Shown: positions 52,092 through 60,065 of the stretch, in pieces
Layout of the letters: each line of letters opens with the position of its first letter
Numbering within the stretch: the first letter of the stretch is position 1
Assembly (NCBI RefSeq): GCF_014646515.1
Contig: NZ_BMNK01000007.1
Location: 250,398 to 314,397, forward strand
Direction: 5' to 3'
DNA length: 64,000 bases
Source of the DNA: Nonomuraea glycinis
Lineage (GTDB): Bacteria > Actinomycetota > Actinomycetes > Streptosporangiales > Streptosporangiaceae
Notes under the pieces: generated by a model
Databases searched by the model: none
Seen by the model: the letters and a program-made list of their open reading frames with translations, nothing else
Told to the model about the DNA's origin: nothing
Translations under genes and position numbers: made by a program

Positions 52092-52231
52092 CCAGGAGAT
52101 CGAGCCCGGACGGCCGCCCGGCGCGAGCGTGCCGCCGGGCGGTGGGGTGGCCCTGGAGCACCTCACCCCGGCGAGCGGAGATCGCCGGGGCTGTCCTCCC
52201 ATGGGAGGAGCGGTGGGCTGACGGACCCCGG

Positions 52232-52753
52232 TCAGCGGTCCACGTGCACGCTGCCGAACGTCACCTGCGGGGTGCTGCCGGCGAAGTTGCCGTCCACTTC
52301 GGCCCGTTCGGCCGCGCTGGGATTCGGGTTGGTGCAGCTCACCCCGGCGCTGGAGCCGGACATCAGGTCCGAGCAGCGGCCGGTACGCCGGTCGGGCAGG
52401 CCGAGGATGTGGCCGATCTCGTGGGTGGCGATGCGCACCGGATGGTAGCCCTGGTCGGTGGCCTGCCTGCCCATCCAGATCGTGCCCCGGCCCAGGCTGG
52501 TGGGCAGCGCCCGGGGCCAGCCGTTGTCGGCGCGCACGGTGAAGTGGGCGGGCGTGCCCGGTTCCAGCCGGACGTTGGAGACGCTGGAGTTCCAGATCTG
52601 CGCGGCCTGGTCCACCGCGCCCCGGAACTCCGCCGCCCGGCTCGCGTCGTACCGGAGCACCCTGACCATGGTGACGGCCTGGGCGGGGGAGCTGACCAGA
52701 AGGCAGGAGAGGGTGAGCAGGAGGGAGAGGGCGAGTCGAAGGGGGCTTGGCAT
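52232..52753 (-). CDS. Secreted snapalysin-like zinc metalloprotease (M7)
   Basis: 173 residues with a Sec signal peptide (LRLALSLLLTLSCLLVSSPAQA). The extended zinc motif HEIGHILGLPD near residue 111 and the Met-turn-like CSDLMSGSSAG are those of snapalysin, the small neutral protease of Streptomyces. Two Cys pairs (RCSD, SCTN) may form a disulfide. ATG 52753 follows GGAGGAG. Extracellular protein degradation is the expected role. No LysR activator gene, which often accompanies snpA, is adjacent. Confidence 0.88.
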   Translation of the reverse strand: MPSPLRLALSLLLTLSCLLVSSPAQAVTMVRVLRYDASRAAEFRGAVDQAAQIWNSSVSNVRLEPGTPAHFTVRADNGWPRALPTSLGRGTIWMGRQATDQGYHPVRIATHEIGHILGLPDRRTGRCSDLMSGSSAGVSCTNPNPSAAERAEVDGNFAGSTPQVTFGSVHVDR

Positions 52754-52840
52754 GGGGGGGCTCCTCCAGGAGTGGCGACGCTGTCACGGTATGCGTGACA
52801 CCCCTGGGAGGAGACCTGGCAATTTGCCCCTATCGCGGTG

Positions 52841-53788
52841 TTATGCCCCCCGGGTGAGGTAGCCGCCCATGGTGCGGAAGAGCTCGGTGGCGGGCAGGTC
52901 CGTGCCGTCCTCGGTGCGGACGCGTTCGATCACCAGCCCGTGGCTGCGGCCCCGGCGCGCCTCCGCGCCGGCGACGATCACCACGCCGTCGCCCTCGCGG
53001 ATGAAGACCCGGCCGGGGGTGCCGCCGTAGATGCCCTGGGACACCGAGGCCTTCAGCACGCGGACGCGCCGGCCCTTGTAGTGGGTGAAGGCGTTGGGGT
53101 AGGGGTCGGACTGCGCCCGGACCAGCCGCGCGATGTCCTCGGCCGGCCAGGTCCAGTCGATGTCGCCGTCCTCGATCGACCGCTTGTGGAAGAAGCTGGC
53201 CTTCGACCGGTCCTGCGGCGTCCAGTCGGTCCGGCCGGAGGCGATGAGGTCGAGCGCCTCGGCGACGATCGGGCCGATCAGGTCGACCGTGCGGTGGAAC
53301 AGGTCGGTGGCGGTGTCCTCGGGCCCGACGGGCACGGCCCGCTGCACCACGATGTCACCGGCGTCCAGGTCCTCGTCCATCATGTGCGCGGTGACGCCGA
53401 CCTCCTGCTCGCCGTTGATCAGCGCCCAGATCAGCGGCGAGAAGCCCGCGTAGGCCGGCAGCAACGAGTCGTGCACGTTGAGGGTGCCGTGCCGGGGCAG
53501 GCGGAAGATCTGCGGCGGGATCCAGGTCCGCCAGTTGTTGGCGACGATGAGGTCCGGGTCGGCGTCCTTGAGCCGGCTCATCAGCTCCTCGTCGTCCGGC
53601 CGGTCACGCAGCAGCACGGGGACGTCGTGCGCCTGCGCTAACTCGGCGACCGAGTCGCTCCAGATCCTCTCGTACGCGTGATCGCTCTGGGGGTGCGTCA
53701 CCACGAGCACGACCTCGTGCTCGGAATCCAGCAGGGCCTGGAGGGTCCGGTGCCCCCAGGTCTGGTAACCGAACATCACGACCCGCAT
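52841..53788 (-). CDS. Hydroxyornithine-type formyltransferase for hydroxamate siderophore
   Basis: 315 residues of the methionyl-tRNA formyltransferase family. Catalytic Asn/His/Asp set in IVANNW, LNVHDSLLPAYAGFSP and DLDAGDIV; C-terminal FMT-like domain with HYKGRRVRVLKA. It resembles CchA of the coelichelin pathway, which formylates N5-hydroxyornithine. Adjacent monooxygenase and MbtH genes and shared iron boxes support this over a housekeeping Fmt role. Start at 53788, no alternative needed. Confidence 0.82.
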   Translation of the reverse strand: MRVVMFGYQTWGHRTLQALLDSEHEVVLVVTHPQSDHAYERIWSDSVAELAQAHDVPVLLRDRPDDEELMSRLKDADPDLIVANNWRTWIPPQIFRLPRHGTLNVHDSLLPAYAGFSPLIWALINGEQEVGVTAHMMDEDLDAGDIVVQRAVPVGPEDTATDLFHRTVDLIGPIVAEALDLIASGRTDWTPQDRSKASFFHKRSIEDGDIDWTWPAEDIARLVRAQSDPYPNAFTHYKGRRVRVLKASVSQGIYGGTPGRVFIREGDGVVIVAGAEARRGRSHGLVIERVRTEDGTDLPATELFRTMGGYLTRGA

Positions 53789-53820
53789 GGGTGTCTCCTT
53801 GTCGAGGGGATCTGATCGGG

Positions 53821-53854
53821 TTAGGCTCGCCTTAATTAGGCCAGGCTAACCTAA
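53821..53854. promoter_or_regulatory. Tandem iron boxes (DmdR/IdeR sites)
   Basis: TTAGGCCAGGCTAACCTAA (53836-53854) matches 17 of 19 positions of the actinobacterial iron-box palindrome TTAGGTTAGGCTAACCTAA. A second partial box, TTAGGCTCGCCTTAA (53821-53835), abuts it. They lie between the divergent formyltransferase and monooxygenase genes, so iron-loaded DmdR/IdeR would repress both. Confidence 0.9.
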
Positions 53855-53901
53855 TAGAGCTGGGTCATCCACCCCTGAATCGGTCCGTCAGGAAGGCATA
53901 C

Positions 53902-55203
53902 ATGTCCGCTATGGAGCAGCACGTCCACGATCTCGTAGGCATCGGCTTCGGGCCGTCCAACCTCGCCCTGGCGATCGCCTTACGTGAGCACCACGCGCGG
54001 ACGGGCCAGTTGATAGACGCCGTGTTCCTCGACAAGCAGCCCGCGTTCGGGTGGCACCGGGGCATGCTGCTGGAAGGGACCACGATGCAGGTGTCCTTCC
54101 TCAAGGATCTGGTCACCATGCGGAATCCGGCGAGCGAGTTCAGTTTCCTCGCCTATCTCCAGGACAAGGGGCGCCTACTCGACTTCATCAACCACAAGAC
54201 GATGTTCCCCTCCCGGATGGAGTTCCACGACTACCTCGAATGGGCCGCCGCCCCCTTCGCCGACCAGGTGCGGTACGGCTCCGAGGTCATCGCGGTCACC
54301 CCGGTGGCCGTGGCCGGGACGGTCGAGTACCTCGACGTGGTCGTCCGCCAGGGTGACGGCACGCTGACCACCCGGCGCACCCGCGACCTGGTCCTCGCGG
54401 CCGGGCTCGAACCGATCCTGCCGGAGGGGATGGTGAGCGACGAGCGGATCTGGCACAGCGAGGAGCTGCTCGACCGGCTCCCCGGCCTGCGCGACCCGCG
54501 CCGGATCGTCGTGGTCGGCGCCGGGCAGAGCGCCGCGGAGGTGACCGGCCACCTGCACACCACCTTCCCGGACGCCGAGGTCTGCGCCGTCTTCACCAAG
54601 TACGGCTACACCCCGGCCGACGACAGCTCCTTCGCCAACCGCATCTTCGACCCGGAGGCGGTCGACCACTTCTACGCCGCGCCCGACGAGGTGAAGTCGC
54701 GGCTGCTCGGCTACCACGCCTCCACCAACTACTCGGTGGTGGACCTGGAGGTCATCGACGAGCTCTACCGCCGCCACTACCAGGAGAAGGTCCGGGGCAC
54801 CGAGCGGCTGCGCATCCTCAACGCCTCCCGGCTCGTCGAGGTCGAGCCGGGCGCGACGGACGTGCGCGCCACGGTGGAGTTCCTGCCGACCGGTGAGCGG
54901 ACCCCGCTGGACGCCGACGCCGTCGTCTTCGCCACCGGCTACCGCCCGGCCGATCCGCTGACCCTGCTGGGCGCGATCGGCGAGCACTGCGACCGGCTGC
55001 CCGGCGGCGGGCTGCGGGTCGGCCGCGACTACCGGATCGCGACGTCGCAGGCGATGCGCTGCGGCATCTACGTGCAGGGGGCCACCGAGCACACCCACGG
55101 CCTCACCTCGACGCTGCTGTCCAACACCGCGGTCCGGGTGGGCGAGATCGTCCAGTCGATGGCCGACCGGCTCCGCAGTCCGCATTACGCCTTCTCCCGT
55201 TGA
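53902..55203 (+). CDS. L-ornithine/L-lysine N-monooxygenase (siderophore biosynthesis)
   Basis: 433 residues; flavin- and NADPH-dependent N-hydroxylase of the SidA/PvdA/IucD family, giving N5-hydroxyornithine or N6-hydroxylysine. FAD site DLVGIGFGPSNLALAIAL near residue 10, NADPH site VVVGAGQSAAEVTGHL near 203, and the family ATGY (FATGYRPADP) near 350 are visible. The motif TNYSVVD is typical. Start 53902 has GGAAGG upstream. Works before the adjacent formyltransferase in a hydroxamate pathway. Confidence 0.92.
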   Translation: MSAMEQHVHDLVGIGFGPSNLALAIALREHHARTGQLIDAVFLDKQPAFGWHRGMLLEGTTMQVSFLKDLVTMRNPASEFSFLAYLQDKGRLLDFINHKTMFPSRMEFHDYLEWAAAPFADQVRYGSEVIAVTPVAVAGTVEYLDVVVRQGDGTLTTRRTRDLVLAAGLEPILPEGMVSDERIWHSEELLDRLPGLRDPRRIVVVGAGQSAAEVTGHLHTTFPDAEVCAVFTKYGYTPADDSSFANRIFDPEAVDHFYAAPDEVKSRLLGYHASTNYSVVDLEVIDELYRRHYQEKVRGTERLRILNASRLVEVEPGATDVRATVEFLPTGERTPLDADAVVFATGYRPADPLTLLGAIGEHCDRLPGGGLRVGRDYRIATSQAMRCGIYVQGATEHTHGLTSTLLSNTAVRVGEIVQSMADRLRSPHYAFSR

Positions 55204-55231
55204 ATCGCGCCGCTTCAGGAGGAATCCGTAC

Positions 55232-55444
55232 ATGAGCACCAACCCGTTCGACGACCCGGAAGGCCGCTTCCTGGTTCTGGTCAACGCCGAGGGGCAGCAC
55301 TCCCTGTGGCCCGCTTTCGCCGAGGTGCCCGCCGGGTGGACGGTCGCCTTCACGGAGAACAGCCGGCAGGCGTGCCTGGACTACGTCGAGGCCCACTGGA
55401 CCGACCTGCGCCCGCGCTCGCTCGCCGAGGCGATGGACGGCTGA
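55232..55444 (+). CDS. mbtH: MbtH-like NRPS accessory protein
   Basis: 70 residues with the full MbtH signature: NPFDDPEGRFLVLVNAEGQHSLWP, PAGWTVAF and TDLRPRSLAEAM. MbtH proteins bind and activate NRPS adenylation domains. GGAGG lies about 8 bases before the start. It follows the monooxygenase by 28 bases and shares the iron-controlled transcript. No NRPS gene occurs in the window, so its partner must be encoded elsewhere. Confidence 0.95.
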   Translation: MSTNPFDDPEGRFLVLVNAEGQHSLWPAFAEVPAGWTVAFTENSRQACLDYVEAHWTDLRPRSLAEAMDG

Positions 55445-55528
55445 CCTCCTTCGCCGTTCAAAAGATCTACCCATAGGCGGGAATCCCTGACAGGCCAGGG
55501 GCTCCGGGGTTTAAAAGTGCCTATGTCG

Positions 55529-55555
55529 CCATTTGCCCCTCTTGCGGGCAAATGG
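55529..55555. terminator. Hairpin after mbtH
   Basis: Perfect 10-bp stem CCATTTGCCC (55529-55538) / GGGCAAATGG (55546-55555), 7-base loop, about 85 bases after the mbtH stop. It lacks a T-tract on the plus strand, so it may act as a weak or hairpin-only terminator, as is common in actinobacteria. It lies in the 55445-55835 gap, which otherwise holds the next two elements. Confidence 0.5.
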
Positions 55556-55636
55556 GGGTTTATATACCTTCAGCGTCATTGCGGCAGCGGAAACATGGTT
55601 TTCCCTCGACCATCCATTGCCGAATCGTTGACCGGA

Positions 55637-55684
55637 CCGCGCGCTGCCCTGGTGGGACCCCCTGCCAGCCAGGGCAGTGCGCGG
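55637..55684 (+). ncRNA. 16-bp hairpin abutting the 5' end of the ydaO riboswitch
   Basis: CCGCGCGCTGCCCTGG (55637-55652) pairs with CCAGGGCAGTGCGCGG (55669-55684); 15 Watson-Crick pairs plus one G-U, 16-base loop. It ends exactly where the conserved riboswitch sequence begins. It could be a terminator of upstream transcription, or a 5' extension stacking on the aptamer. Confidence 0.55.
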
Positions 55685-55826
55685 CCGCCTAATCCGCTCG
55701 CGCGGAGCCGGGGACCCACTCTTTTCCGGGGTGAATCGGATGCCAGCCCACCAGCTGCGTCCGTAGGGCACTTTCCAGCCCGAACCCGTCAGCTAACCCG
55801 GTAGGCGGCATGGAAGCAAGGAGTCA
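55685..55826 (+). promoter_or_regulatory. ydaO/yuaA c-di-AMP riboswitch
   Basis: Conserved ydaO blocks occur in order: CGCCTAATCCGC, GCGGAGCCGGGGACCC, GGGGTGAATCG, GTAGGGCACTTTCCAGCCCG, then AACCCGTCAGCTAACCCGG and TAGGCGGCATGGAAG with GGAG at the 3' end. In actinobacteria this aptamer binds cyclic di-AMP and turns off cell-wall hydrolase genes; here it is directly upstream of a GH25 muramidase, the expected target. The 3' element overlaps the region before the start codon, so translation or termination control are both possible. Confidence 0.92.
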
Positions 55827-55835
55827 AACCCCCTC

Positions 55836-56558
55836 ATGCGCAACCCCCGCCTGCGCCCGTACCTCGCCGGGTCGGCCCTCGTCGCCGCGAGCCTGCTCAT
55901 CGCCGCTCCCGCACACGCGGCACCACCGGAGAACGCGCCCTCGGCCCAGGAGCGGTCCATCCCGCTCACCTACGGCCAGGACGTCTCGAACCACCAGCCC
56001 CACCACGACTGGAACGCCAGCCCCGCGAAATTCGGCATCATCAAGGCGACCGAGGGCGTGACCTTCCGCGACCAGACCTTCGCCCGGCACTGGCAGGAGC
56101 TGGACGCCAAGGGCATCGTGCGCGGCGCCTACCACTACGGTCATCCGGGCAACGACCCCGTCGCCGAGGCCGAGCACTTCCTGTCCATGGTCGACTCCCA
56201 GCCCGCCAAGCGCGGCGACCTGCTGGTGCTGGACCTGGAGACCACCGACGGCCGGTCCGTCGCCCAGGTCAACAGGTGGGCCAAGACCTGGCTGGCCCAC
56301 GTGAAGGCCAAGACCGGCACCACCCCGATGTTCTACAGCGGCTGGAAGTTCGCCAACCGCTACGGCAAGGGGCTGGCCGAATACCCGCTCTGGGTCGCCC
56401 ACTACAGCAAGGCCAAGGGTACGGTCACCCCGCCGGCCGACTGGAAGTCCTGGGCCATCCACCAGTACTCCGACAACCCCGTCGACCAGAACGTCTCCCC
56501 GCTCACCCCTCGCCAGCTCCGCGCCCTCGGCCGCACCGCCGTCAAGGGCGGCCGCTGA
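55836..56558 (+). CDS. Secreted GH25 muramidase (lysozyme)
   Basis: 240 residues with a Sec signal peptide (YLAGSALVAASLLIAAPAHA). GH25 catalytic-site elements: YGQDVSNHQPHHDW (active-site Asp near 48), FGIIKATEGVTFRDQTF, GAYHYGHPG and LLVLDLET (Asp/Glu near 131-133), ending WAIHQYSDN. It hydrolyses the glycan backbone of peptidoglycan outside the membrane. Controlled by the c-di-AMP riboswitch immediately upstream. No separate cell-wall-binding domain. Confidence 0.92.
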   Translation: MRNPRLRPYLAGSALVAASLLIAAPAHAAPPENAPSAQERSIPLTYGQDVSNHQPHHDWNASPAKFGIIKATEGVTFRDQTFARHWQELDAKGIVRGAYHYGHPGNDPVAEAEHFLSMVDSQPAKRGDLLVLDLETTDGRSVAQVNRWAKTWLAHVKAKTGTTPMFYSGWKFANRYGKGLAEYPLWVAHYSKAKGTVTPPADWKSWAIHQYSDNPVDQNVSPLTPRQLRALGRTAVKGGR

Positions 56559-56577
56559 GAGTCGAGGCGCCGTCGCG

Positions 56578-56603
56578 GCCGGCTCGTCGCCGTGCGAGCC
56601 GGC
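56578..56603. terminator. Hairpin between convergent GH25 and P450 genes
   Basis: Perfect 9-bp stem GCCGGCTCG (56578-56586) / CGAGCCGGC (56595-56603), 8-base loop, 19 bases after the GH25 stop, followed by CTCGTCCTTCCT. Suitable as a bidirectional terminator. Confidence 0.65.
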
Positions 56604-56659
56604 CTCGTCCTTCCTCTCGGCCTCGGCTCCGTCGGCGCCCGCGTCGCGGCGGCCGGGGA

Positions 56660-57931
56660 TCAGGCGATGCGCAGCGGAAGCGTACGAGGTCCGCGCACCT
56701 GACCCTTCGCCCAGGTCACCCCCGAAGGGTCGTCGAGGCTGAAGCTCGGGATCCGCTCCAGCCAGACCTCCAGGGCGACGCGGAGCTCCATCCGCGCCAG
56801 GTGGGAGCCCACGCACCGGTGAATGCCGAGTCCGAACGCGGCATGCCGGTTGACCTCACGGTCGATGACGACCTCGTCCGCCCGGTCGAACTGCGCCGGG
56901 TCACGGTTGGCCGCCGGGAACGACAGCAGCACCCAGTCCTCGGCCTTCATGTCGACGTCACGCCAGCGCATGTCCTGCTTCACCAGCCGCGCCATCGTCA
57001 CCGGCGCGTAGGCCCGCAGCATCTCCTCCGCCGCCGTCGGCACCATCTCCGGCTCGGCGACCAGGCGCTCGCGGTCGGCCGGGGTCTTGGCCAGATGCCA
57101 CAGCGAGGCGCCGATCGCGCTCCACGTCGTGTCGATGCCGGCGATGAGCAGCAGGGCCATCGTGCCGGCCACGTGCTCGGACTGCAGCTTGTGGCCGTAC
57201 AGCTCGGCGTTGATCAGGTAGGTCGTGAGGTCGTCGCGCGGGTCGTCGAGGTGGTCGTGGATCTGCTTGTAGAGATAGTCGAACAGCTGGTTGAACGCCT
57301 CCATGCGCTCGTCCTGCGGGTTGTTGACGCCTTCGAGCGTGTTCTCGATGAACACCTTGAACTGCGGCGCGTCCTCGGGCGGGAAACCGAGCATGTCGGC
57401 GATCACCCGGATCGGGATGTGCTGCGCGTAGTCGTGGGCGGCGTCGACGACGGGCCTGTCCCCGAAGGAGTCGATCAGCGAGTGACAGAACGCCCTGGTC
57501 GCCGCCTCCCGCTTGGCGACCGCCGACCTGGTGAACACCGGCAGCAGCAGCTTGCGCGCGCCGTGGTGGAACGGCGGGTCGGAGGAGATCGGCGGAATGG
57601 CGCCCATCGGCGCGAGGTCGAGCGGCGGCCGGAAGTTGCTCATGACGACCGAGCGCGAGGAGAAGCGCTCGGTGTCGTAGGCGATCTCCGCCACGTCCGC
57701 GTAGCGCGTCGGCAGCCACGCGCCGCCGAACCGCTCGGTGTGCGCCACCGGGCAGCGCTGCCGCAGGTCGTCCTGGATGGTGTAGGGATCGGCGGCCCAC
57801 TCGGGCTCCACATGGGAGAAGTCGGTCGCCCAGTCGGCCACCGGGCCGGTGACGACCTCGTTGCGCGTCCCGGCCGGTTGATCCGGATCCGAATCTCGGT
57901 GGTCTTGGGTGAAGCGGTCGTCAACGGCCAT
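56660..57931 (-). CDS. Cytochrome P450
   Basis: 423 residues. Heme-binding motif FGLGIHRCVGSHLARMEL with Cys near residue 373; I-helix oxygen-activation motif LLIAGIDTTWSAIG; K-helix EEMLRAYAPV (the ExxR position reads EMLR). Class I bacterial P450, soluble. It is one base downstream of a ferredoxin gene and in one operon with a TetR regulator. The ferredoxin is its likely electron donor; the reductase is encoded elsewhere. Substrate unknown; similar TetR-ferredoxin-P450 sets occur in terpenoid or steroid metabolism (inference). Confidence 0.9.
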   Translation of the reverse strand: MAVDDRFTQDHRDSDPDQPAGTRNEVVTGPVADWATDFSHVEPEWAADPYTIQDDLRQRCPVAHTERFGGAWLPTRYADVAEIAYDTERFSSRSVVMSNFRPPLDLAPMGAIPPISSDPPFHHGARKLLLPVFTRSAVAKREAATRAFCHSLIDSFGDRPVVDAAHDYAQHIPIRVIADMLGFPPEDAPQFKVFIENTLEGVNNPQDERMEAFNQLFDYLYKQIHDHLDDPRDDLTTYLINAELYGHKLQSEHVAGTMALLLIAGIDTTWSAIGASLWHLAKTPADRERLVAEPEMVPTAAEEMLRAYAPVTMARLVKQDMRWRDVDMKAEDWVLLSFPAANRDPAQFDRADEVVIDREVNRHAAFGLGIHRCVGSHLARMELRVALEVWLERIPSFSLDDPSGVTWAKGQVRGPRTLPLRIA

Positions 57932-57932
57932 G

Positions 57933-58133
57933 TCAGCTCTCCTCGGACAGGTCGATCGCGCTCTCCGGACAGTTCGACCTCGCCAGGCGCGCCGTGTGCA
58001 CCTGGGCCGGCTGTACGACGCCGTCGCCGGGCACCGTCCCGTATCCCTCGTCGTCCTCCCCGAACAGGTCCGGGGCCAGGGTGTAGCAGCGGCCGTGCCC
58101 TTGGCATCGCTGGGGGTCGATGTGCGCTTTCAC
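57933..58133 (-). CDS. Ferredoxin, [3Fe-4S]/[4Fe-4S] type for P450
   Basis: 66 residues from GTG 58133, which overlaps the tetR stop by one base (TAGTG). Cluster ligands are CQGHGRC (Cys-x2-His-x2-Cys) and a distal Cys in NCPESAI, a three-Cys pattern typical of P450-linked ferredoxins in which the fourth ligand position is His. Tight spacing to the P450 gene (one base) indicates co-translation and function as its redox partner. Confidence 0.9.
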   Translation of the reverse strand: MKAHIDPQRCQGHGRCYTLAPDLFGEDDEGYGTVPGDGVVQPAQVHTARLARSNCPESAIDLSEES

Positions 58134-58747
58134 TACAATGCTTCCCTCTGTGCGGCTAATGACGGTACGGCCAGAACGGTCACGATACGGGTGAGCAAGG
58201 CGGTCCACTCCGCGTCGTCGACCGTGTGCAGTTCCGGTGTGATCAGGGCGCTGCCCATCGACAGCAGCAGGCAGAAGTGGGCCACCGCCGCCGGCGACAC
58301 GGCCGGGTCGAGCTCGCCGCCGTCCTGGCCTTTGCGGACGAGGTCGGCGATCCAGTCGGCGCGCTCACCCAGGTAGTCGCGCATCGGCCGCGCCACCTCC
58401 TGGTCGCGACGGGCCGCGACCAGCGCTTGGACGATGAGGTGGCAGGAGGCGTCGCCCCGGCGGGGGAGCCACCGGCCGACGGTGACGAGCAGGTCCTTGA
58501 TCGGCCGGTCGGGATCGGCGGCGACCAACTCGGCGAGCAACTGCCGCCCGTGCGCCCGGATCGCCGCCACGAGCAACTCGGCCTTCGACCCGAAGTGCGC
58601 GTACAGGGCGCCGTTGCTCACGCCCGCGGCGGCGGCGATGTCGGCCACCCGCGTGCCGTCGTACCCCCGCTGCGCGAAAACATCGGCGGCGGCCCGCAGC
58701 AGCCGCGCCCGCGTCTCGGCGGCGGTGACGCCGGCGATCCGTCCCAT
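58133..58747 (-). CDS. TetR-family regulator of the P450 operon
   Basis: 204 residues. HTH: RLLRAAADVFAQRGYDGTRVADIAAAAGVSNGALYAHFGSKAELLVAAI region is complete. C-terminal ligand domain of TetR_C type (GERADWIADLVRKGQDGGELDP). It is the first gene of the tetR-ferredoxin-P450 operon and a palindrome overlaps its start, so autorepression and induction by the P450 substrate or product are likely. Confidence 0.9.
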   Translation of the reverse strand: MGRIAGVTAAETRARLLRAAADVFAQRGYDGTRVADIAAAAGVSNGALYAHFGSKAELLVAAIRAHGRQLLAELVAADPDRPIKDLLVTVGRWLPRRGDASCHLIVQALVAARRDQEVARPMRDYLGERADWIADLVRKGQDGGELDPAVSPAAVAHFCLLLSMGSALITPELHTVDDAEWTALLTRIVTVLAVPSLAAQREAL

Positions 58748-58748
58748 G

Positions 58749-58771
58749 AATGAATTAAAAGATCATTCATT
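58749..58771. promoter_or_regulatory. TetR operator palindrome
   Basis: AATGAAT (58749-58755), nine AT-rich bases, ATTCATT (58765-58771): perfect arms immediately upstream of the tetR ATG. Strongly suggests autoregulation. Confidence 0.7.
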
Positions 58772-58931
58772 TGATTCGTCAAGCACAAATCCGACTAAAT
58801 CACCTTTTGTGGCTAGCGCACTTGCAGATGTCAGTACGGCAATCAAGGTGTCAGAGCACCTGGCAGCGGGACGTCGGGACTGTCAGCAGGCGCGTGTTCG
58901 GCAGGAGGCTCGGCTCGGGAGATGGTGACGG

Positions 58932-59774
58932 TCAGGCCACGGCGTCGTCGTGGGCGGTCGCGGCGGACTTGGCCCGCCAGGGGGCCACGTCCTGCTCGAT
59001 CTGGTCCAGCTTGACCTGCAGCCGGTCCAGGGTGTCGGGGCCCAGGTACAGGTGTGTGGGCAGGGTGTCCTGGCCGGTGACTTCGTAGATCAGTGCCGCG
59101 CCCTTGACCGGGTCGCCGAGCTGGGTGTGGTTGGCGGTGCCGGCCCAGTCGAGGGTGACGTGGGCGGGGGTGCCGTCGTAGGCGGCGATGCGGGCCGCGG
59201 CTGTCGACAGGGAGCTGGCGTCGAGGAAGTCGGTGCGCAGCACGCCCGGCTCGACCACCATCGACTGGATGCCGAACGGCTCCAGTTCCTTCGACAGTGC
59301 CTCGCTGATCCCGGCCACGGCGAACTTCGAGGCGCTGTACAGGCTCACTCCGGGCTCGCCTTCGAAGCCCGATCGCGAGCCGATGTGCACGAGTTTGCCG
59401 GTGCCCTGGCGGCGCATGACGGGCAGGACGGCGCGGGTCATGTCGATGAGGGCGAAGACGTTGAGGTCGAACAGCGAGCGGGCCTCGGCGTTGCTGATCT
59501 CCTCGAGCGCGCCGAGCAGGCCGCGGCCGGCGTTGTTGACCAGTACGTCGATCCGGCCGAACCGGTCGACGGCGGCCTGGACGGTGGCCGGGATGGCCGC
59601 GCTGTCGGTGACGTCCAGGGCGACGGTGAACACGTTGCCGGCCTTGGCGAGGTCGTCTGGCACGCGGGCCGGGTTGCGAACAGCGATGACGACGTTGTCG
59701 CCCTGGGCGAGGGCGGTGCGGGCGATCTCGGCGCCGAGCCCGCGGGATGCTCCGGTGATGAACCAGGTGGCCAT
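58932..59774 (-). CDS. Short-chain dehydrogenase/reductase
   Basis: 280 residues, classical SDR. Cofactor site TGASRGLGAEIA, NNAG motif (VLVNNAGRG), catalytic Ser in HIGSRSGFEG and YSASK (Tyr-x3-Lys). The length and C-terminal extension (HLYLGPDTLDRLQVKLDQIE) match the NAD(P)-dependent oxidoreductases of the SDR group common in actinomycetes. No partner gene adjacent. A palindrome 82 bases upstream may control it. Substrate unknown. Confidence 0.9.
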   Translation of the reverse strand: MATWFITGASRGLGAEIARTALAQGDNVVIAVRNPARVPDDLAKAGNVFTVALDVTDSAAIPATVQAAVDRFGRIDVLVNNAGRGLLGALEEISNAEARSLFDLNVFALIDMTRAVLPVMRRQGTGKLVHIGSRSGFEGEPGVSLYSASKFAVAGISEALSKELEPFGIQSMVVEPGVLRTDFLDASSLSTAAARIAAYDGTPAHVTLDWAGTANHTQLGDPVKGAALIYEVTGQDTLPTHLYLGPDTLDRLQVKLDQIEQDVAPWRAKSAATAHDDAVA

Positions 59775-59855
59775 GACGGTGTCCTTCGCTTTCGTTCCGT
59801 TTGGCTGGCATTTAGGAGTTTGCCCAGGTCAGTGAGATGGAAAAAGGTCGCGGAA

Positions 59856-59880
59856 TTCCTAGGAGTGTCATACCTAGGAA
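59856..59880. promoter_or_regulatory. Inverted repeat TTCCTAGG-n9-CCTAGGAA upstream of the SDR gene
   Basis: Perfect 8-base arms, each containing the palindrome CCTAGG, between the divergent SDR and Lsr2-DUF6461 genes. Operator-like; the cognate regulator is not evident in the window. The 59775-60065 gap otherwise shows only a possible -10 (TAGTTT, 60054-60059) six bases before the next start codon. Confidence 0.55.
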
Positions 59881-60065
59881 CCGGGCCGTGCGGCCACCGC
59901 TCCTTCCGCGATCCGGGCCGCACGGGTCAGGGGTCTGCGGGTCAGGAGGTGTGGCACGCGTCGCCCAACCTTTAGACAAGCAGCAGGCCTGGATGCTCCG
60001 GCGGAACACGCATCGGGAGAAGCGCAAGGCAGACAGGGCAGCAAACCTGTCGGTAGTTTCTGATC

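Noticed and set aside
51996..52787. Full-length gene on the minus strand ending with an SDR C-terminus
   Set aside because: Only the last 31 codons resemble an SDR; the rest overlaps the snapalysin gene in another frame and has shadow composition.
52841..53788. Housekeeping methionyl-tRNA formyltransferase
   Set aside because: Neighbouring N-monooxygenase and MbtH genes and the shared iron boxes favour a siderophore formyltransferase; fmt normally lies near def or priA.
55529..55684. A tRNA or small RNA gene in the AT-richer stretch after mbtH
   Set aside because: The two hairpins do not form a cloverleaf and lack T-loop and anticodon features.
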